Positions 30,369 to 35,449 of a stretch of 35,449 bases of DNA are shown piece by piece. The DNA is taken from the NCBI GenBank assembly GCA_003252075.1, contig QKDO01000004.1, positions 1-35,449 of the forward strand, written 5' to 3'. The position numbers and the translations under genes were made by a program. Numbering within the stretch: the stretch's first letter is position 1; each line of letters begins with the position of its first letter. The stretch is from Nitrospirota bacterium. Its GTDB lineage: Bacteria > Nitrospirota > Thermodesulfovibrionia > Thermodesulfovibrionales > UBA6898. A model generated the notes under the pieces. The model saw nothing but the letters and a program-made list of their open reading frames with translations. It was not told where the DNA came from and searched no databases.

Positions 30369-31298
30369 CTAGGGGGACTCAGGGGCAAAAAGCCCGGTAC
30401 TGAGGTACCGCTCTCCCCGGTCGGGAATGATTACGACCACCTTCTTTCCTGCACCCAGCTTTTGGGCAACTCTGATCGCCCCCCACATTGCAGCCCCCGA
30501 CGATATTCCGGGAAGAATGCCATCCTTATTTGCCATAAGACGTGCAGTCTCTGCAGCATCGGCGTCACTGACTCGGATGACTTCATCATAAATCTTCGTG
30601 TTGAGAACGCCGGGAACAAAACCTGCGCCTATGCCGGCTATCTTGTGTGGTCCTGCCTTGCCCCCCGATAGCACAGGCGATGCTGCCGGCTCGACGGCTG
30701 CAATCCATACCTCCGGATTCTTCTGCCTGAGGATAATGCCGACGCCCGAGATCGTGCCTCCGGTGCCTACCCCTGCAACAAATCCATCCGGAGCGCCGCC
30801 CAGATCATTCAGGATCTCTATCGCTGTCGTCCTCATATGCACTTCCGGATTTGCGCAGTTTTCGAACTGCTGCGGCATGAAATATGCGGGATGTTCCCGT
30901 TGGATTTCAGCAGCCCTTTCTACGGCACCTTTCATGCCCTTCTTTCCCTCGGTAAGCACCAACTCAGCACCGTAGGCCTGGAGCAGCTGCCGTCTCTCCA
31001 TGGACATGGTATCAGGCATGGTAAGGACAAGCCGGTAGCCTTTGATAGCCGAAACCATGGCAAGACCGATACCGGTATTGCCACTTGTCGGTTCAATGAT
31101 TGTGCCTCCGGGACTGAGCTTTCCCTCCCGCTCTGCGGTCTCGATCATGGCAAGTGCGATCCTGTCCTTGACTGAACCGCCAGGATTGCAGCCCTCGAGC
31201 TTTGCCCATATCTCGGCATCCGCCGGCCCGCTCATGTGTCGGACCCTCACCATCGGAGTATTACCAATAAGTGAAAGGACTTCCGGATAGAGCATCAT
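30369..31298 (-). CDS. cysK: Cysteine synthase A (O-acetylserine sulfhydrylase)
   Basis: A 309-residue fold-type II PLP enzyme that makes cysteine from O-acetylserine and sulfide. The PLP lysine is K44 in NPGGSVKDR, the substrate loop is PTSGNTGIG (70-78), and the phosphate-binding loop is [21 protein letters not shown] and [11 protein letters not shown] are typical of CysK. The first of two adjacent ATGs is used; a GGAGG site lies 6 nt upstream. Closely related CysM or cystathionine beta-synthase-like enzymes differ in the substrate loop, so CysK is favoured. Confidence 0.95.
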   Translation of the reverse strand: MMLYPEVLSLIGNTPMVRVRHMSGPADAEIWAKLEGCNPGGSVKDRIALAMIETAEREGKLSPGGTIIEPTSGNTGIGLAMVSAIKGYRLVLTMPDTMSMERRQLLQAYGAELVLTEGKKGMKGAVERAAEIQREHPAYFMPQQFENCANPEVHMRTTAIEILNDLGGAPDGFVAGVGTGGTISGVGIILRQKNPEVWIAAVEPAASPVLSGGKAGPHKIAGIGAGFVPGVLNTKIYDEVIRVSDADAAETARLMANKDGILPGISSGAAMWGAIRVAQKLGAGKKVVVIIPDRGERYLSTGLFAPESP

Positions 31299-31349
31299 GA
31301 TCTTCCTCCCCTTCGCTATTTTTTTCGTTTCTTACTCACGCCTTGCTTA

Positions 31350-31358
31350 AGTATACCA
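31350..31358 (-). promoter_or_regulatory. Extended -10 promoter of cysK
   Basis: On the minus strand, TGG-TATACT (31358 down to 31350) is an extended -10 element giving a leader of about 45 nt with a normal ribosome-binding site before cysK. No clear -35 is visible. Confidence 0.45.
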
Positions 31359-31399
31359 CATGCTTGCATCATGGCTTTTCAGAAAAAATCTTAATAAGG

Positions 31400-31405
31400 T
31401 AAAAT
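31400..31405 (+). promoter_or_regulatory. -10 element of the ATP-cone gene
   Basis: TAAAAT ends 5 nt before the ATG at 31411. A weak -35 (TTTTCA at 31376-31381, 18-nt spacer) is present. The sequence AAGGTAAAAT is shared with the promoter at 5129-5138. AAGG at 31396-31399 could instead be a distant ribosome-binding site. Confidence 0.35.
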
Positions 31406-31410
31406 GTTAT

Positions 31411-32259
31411 ATGCCGGTCACCATCACAAAGGCCTCCGGTCGCAAGGAGGATTTTGACGTAAATAAGCTGATTACCTCCCTTATCCGTTCCGGTGCTCCG
31501 CAGCAGGTAGCCGAAGAGATCGCGCAGGAGGTTGAACAGCAGACAGCCCCCCATGCGCGCACCGGAGATATCTACCGCAGGGCTAAGAAGCTGCTCAGGA
31601 AATTCAACCATGCTTCAGGCATGCGGTACTCGATCAAGCAGGCGATCTTCTCGCTTGGCCCATCAGGATATCCCTTTGAAAAATTTTTCGGAAATGTCCT
31701 TTCTCATTACGGATACATTGTGGAAACAGACCAGTCGATCAACGGATTCTGTGTCAGCCATGAGGTCGACGTTATCGCCAGGAACGATGACACCTATACC
31801 TTCATAGAGTGCAAATATCACAGCGACGGCGGCAAAGCAACAGATGTCAAGACAGCGCTCTATGTCCATGCACGGTTTCAGGACATCAAAAAGGCTGTGG
31901 AAAAGGGAACCGGCGAACGCATGATTTTTCGTGACGGCTGGCTCGTCACCAATACGCGCTGTACGTCCGATGCCATACAATACGCTGAATGTGCCGGGCT
32001 CAGGATCATCAGCTGGAGGTATCCTGAAAAGGGCAGCCTGGAACGCATGATTGAAGACAAGCGGCTCTATCCGGTAACCATACTCCATTCCGTACGGAAA
32101 GGCATGCTCGATCCGCTGTTCCGCGCAGACATCATACTTGCACAGGATGTTGCAGACATGGATCTGCAAGCATTTGTCAGAAAGAGCGGTCTCGACGAAC
32201 ATGCCGCACGAATCCTGAAAAAGGAAGCTGATGCGGTATGTCCCTGCCCCAACTCTTGA
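31411..32259 (+). CDS. ATP-cone domain protein with PD-(D/E)XK nuclease-like domain
   Basis: A 282-residue protein. Residues 1-85 form an ATP-cone (VTITKASGRKEDFDVNKLITSLIRSGA, ending GMRYSIKQAIFSLGPSGYPFEKF), the nucleotide-binding module known from NrdR and ribonucleotide reductases. Residues about 95-200 look like a PD-(D/E)XK restriction-endonuclease fold: EVDVIARNDDTYTFIECKYH gives D120 and E133-x-K135. The C-terminal about 60 residues (DMDLQAFVRKSGLDEHAARILKKEADAV) are helical and may be a helix-hairpin-helix-type region. The open frame begins at 31360, but ATG 31411 gives the ATP-cone start. It is a nucleotide-gated nuclease by architecture; no activity is known for the combination. 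Confidence 0.82.
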   Translation: MPVTITKASGRKEDFDVNKLITSLIRSGAPQQVAEEIAQEVEQQTAPHARTGDIYRRAKKLLRKFNHASGMRYSIKQAIFSLGPSGYPFEKFFGNVLSHYGYIVETDQSINGFCVSHEVDVIARNDDTYTFIECKYHSDGGKATDVKTALYVHARFQDIKKAVEKGTGERMIFRDGWLVTNTRCTSDAIQYAECAGLRIISWRYPEKGSLERMIEDKRLYPVTILHSVRKGMLDPLFRADIILAQDVADMDLQAFVRKSGLDEHAARILKKEADAVCPCPNS

Positions 32260-32316
32260 TTAAGTGTGTCTCCGGGATGCATAATATCTCTAATCAAAAT
32301 TCGAAAGGAGCTGTTC

Positions 32317-33051
32317 ATGAGGGTATTCATATCGTTTGCATTGGTCCTGTTTCTTGCGGGCATTGCTTTTGCCGAGCCGCAGGCGTTCAAGTCAGAAAAG
32401 GAAAAGCTCAGTTACAGCATGGGGGTCGCAACGGGCACCCAGCTCAAACGGCAGGAGATAGATGCTGATGCAGACATGTTCGCAAAAGGCATAAAAGATG
32501 TTCTCTCCGGCGCACCGCTGATGCTGTCGGAACAGGAGGTCCAGGACACACTGACAAAATTCCAGAAAGATCTGGCAGCGAAGCAGGCTGAAAAGACAAA
32601 AGAGGCCGGCGAAAAGAACAAGAAAGAAGGGGAGACCTTCCTCGCAGAAAACAAGAAGAAAGAAGGAGTCAAGACCCTGCCGAGCGGCCTGCAGTACCGC
32701 GTTGTCAAGGAGGGCACGGGCAAAATGCCGAAGGAGTCTGATACGGTCACGACCAACTACCGCGGCAAACTGATCGACGGTACGGAGTTCGACAGCTCCT
32801 ATAAACGCGGTCAACCCGCCACCTTCCCGGTAAAAGGAGTGATCAAGGGTTGGACCGAAGCCCTCCAGCTGATGAAGGAAGGATCTACGTGGGAACTGTT
32901 CATCCCTTCTGATCTTGCCTATGGCGAGCGAGGCGCCGGATCGGTTATTGGACCGAATGCAACCCTGATATTTGAGGTCGAACTTATATCGATAAAAGAC
33001 GGCGCCGAACAGAAGACGCCCGCAGCAGAGCAAAATAAAGGGAAAAAATAA
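32317..33051 (+). CDS. Exported FKBP-type peptidyl-prolyl isomerase (FkpA/Mip-like)
   Basis: A 244-residue periplasmic folding catalyst. The N-terminal signal peptide is MRVFISFALVLFLAGIAFA with cleavage before EPQ. A helical dimerisation domain covers about 23-125 (KLSYSMGVATGTQLKRQEIDADADMFAKGIKDVL, then a Lys/Glu-rich helix). The FKBP domain covers about 130-228: GLQYRVVKEGTGKMPKESDTVTTNYRGKLIDGTEFDSSY, VIKGWTEALQLMKEGSTWELFIPSDLAYGERG and IGPNATLIFEVELI, with the usual active-site residues. The open frame starts at 32266, but ATG 32317 has an AAAGGAG site and gives the signal peptide. A strong terminator follows. Confidence 0.95.
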   Translation: MRVFISFALVLFLAGIAFAEPQAFKSEKEKLSYSMGVATGTQLKRQEIDADADMFAKGIKDVLSGAPLMLSEQEVQDTLTKFQKDLAAKQAEKTKEAGEKNKKEGETFLAENKKKEGVKTLPSGLQYRVVKEGTGKMPKESDTVTTNYRGKLIDGTEFDSSYKRGQPATFPVKGVIKGWTEALQLMKEGSTWELFIPSDLAYGERGAGSVIGPNATLIFEVELISIKDGAEQKTPAAEQNKGKK

Positions 33052-33052
33052 A

Positions 33053-33086
33053 AAAAGGGACGGGGGTGATTGCTCCCGTCCCTTTT
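33053..33086. terminator. Bidirectional Rho-independent terminator
   Basis: The 12-bp arms AAAAGGGACGGG (33053-33064) and CCCGTCCCTTTT (33075-33086) enclose a 10-nt loop, with A- and T-rich flanks on both sides. It lies between the convergent FKBP and serS genes and would stop both transcripts. Confidence 0.9.
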
Positions 33087-33098
33087 ATCTGACTCACC

Positions 33099-35115
<2,017 letters not shown>

Positions 35116-35237
35116 GTTTTTCTCCTTCAGAATAAATTTCTGTGCAGGGTATGCTCTTTGATAAAACCTCACTCTGTATGCGCCCTGTCCGTTGATTATA
35201 CCACAAGAAGTTTTCTGCAGCTGAGGTATCAATGAAG

Positions 35238-35269
35238 CGGGGCGGAGACCATTCTTCTTCCCCGCCCCG
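35238..35269 (-). terminator. GC-rich hairpin downstream of the right-edge gene
   Basis: CGGGGCGG (35238-35245) pairs with CCGCCCCG (35262-35269). On the minus strand it follows the stop of the right-edge gene by about 45 nt. The T-tract is poor (CTTCATT), so termination may be weak or partly Rho-dependent. Confidence 0.45.
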
Positions 35270-35314
35270 GTGTTCTGCTCCCTGAAACGCAGAGTGCCTT
35301 GTTGAAGGCTGTTG

Positions 35315-35449
35315 TTAATGCTTTTTGCTTTTTATCAGCTTCGAGTCTTTATCAAGCAGATCGTGCATCTTTTCCTCTTCTGCTGGGGTAAATTTACCAT
35401 CCTTGTTCAGCTCGGCATATTTTGCCTTCGCCTTGGCAAGGTTTTCCTG
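35315..35449 (-). CDS. C-terminal end of a leftward gene (partial), EF-hand-like segment
   Basis: The frame is open from the right edge to TAA at 35315-35317, giving 44 residues: YAELNKDGKFTPAEEEKMHDLLDKDSKLI in its central part. The string LNKDGKFTPAEEEKM has the spacing of a calcium-binding EF-hand loop (D-x-D/N-G...E), but only one partial loop is visible. The Lys-rich tail ends KSKKH. The start is outside the window and no function is claimed. Confidence 0.55.
   Translation of the reverse strand, partial: QENLAKAKAKYAELNKDGKFTPAEEEKMHDLLDKDSKLIKSKKH

Overview
The window reads as ordinary chromosome of a Gram-negative, probably anaerobic or microaerophilic bacterium. A combination of features (HspR-type repressor in a dnaJ-hspR-clpB operon, DUF401 membrane protein, korD-like orphan ferredoxin, NamZ plus a MurU-AmgK fusion, NrfJ-like OB protein, lipoproteins with lipobox) suggests Nitrospirota or a Desulfobacterota/Desulfuromonadota-like lineage. 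That placement is an inference from gene style only. There is no prophage, IS element or CRISPR array.

Layout. (1) 1-5000: end of an unidentified gene, a terminator, then a leftward heat-shock operon dnaJ-hspR-clpB-hsp20 with a strong sigma70 promoter overlapped by HspR-like half-sites. (2) 5100-12360: an HD-domain phosphohydrolase facing truA (47 bp 3' overlap), then a leftward set: membrane GAF/HD-GYP protein, trans-sulfuration PLP enzyme, 2[4Fe-4S] ferredoxin, recN, DUF401 transporter-like protein. (3) 12470-18331: two perfect parS sites, then a rightward run parA-parB-THEP1 NTPase-namZ-murU/amgK fusion-UPF0158. It couples chromosome partitioning genes with a plausible MurNAc salvage route (exo-muramidase, sugar kinase, uridylyltransferase). 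(4) 18470-22330: YhcC-type radical SAM protein, nitroreductase, a candidate NifU-like selenoprotein read through an in-frame TGA, a LOG-like protein coupled to it, tRNA-Arg(CCU), a two-domain PilZ protein, a DCC-type protein. (5) 22600-25740: lipocalin and flavin-binding protein, followed by about 1.8 kb of decayed genes (SRPBCC pseudogene, 5'-truncated inositol-monophosphatase-like gene, small unknown ORFs) and a membrane zinc-ribbon protein. (6) 25740-31300, leftward: alpha-glucan phosphorylase, HAD phosphatase, hisB, hisC, the remains of a Tll0287/DUF3365 sensor, cysK. (7) 31400-35449: ATP-cone/PD-(D/E)XK protein, exported FKBP isomerase, a bidirectional terminator, serS, exported tandem OB-fold protein, and the C-terminus of a further leftward gene.

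The most interesting observation is at 19996-20256. A short NifU C-terminal-type domain carries TGA exactly at the second position of the family's CxxC motif. A hairpin follows within SECIS distance. The family-like sequence continues in frame past the TGA and ends in an ATGA overlap with the next gene. A second window-wide pattern is that several genes (recN, parA, radical SAM, hisC, ATP-cone gene, a small ORF) have a -10 element only 5-10 nt before the start codon and no Shine-Dalgarno sequence, as expected for leaderless mRNAs.
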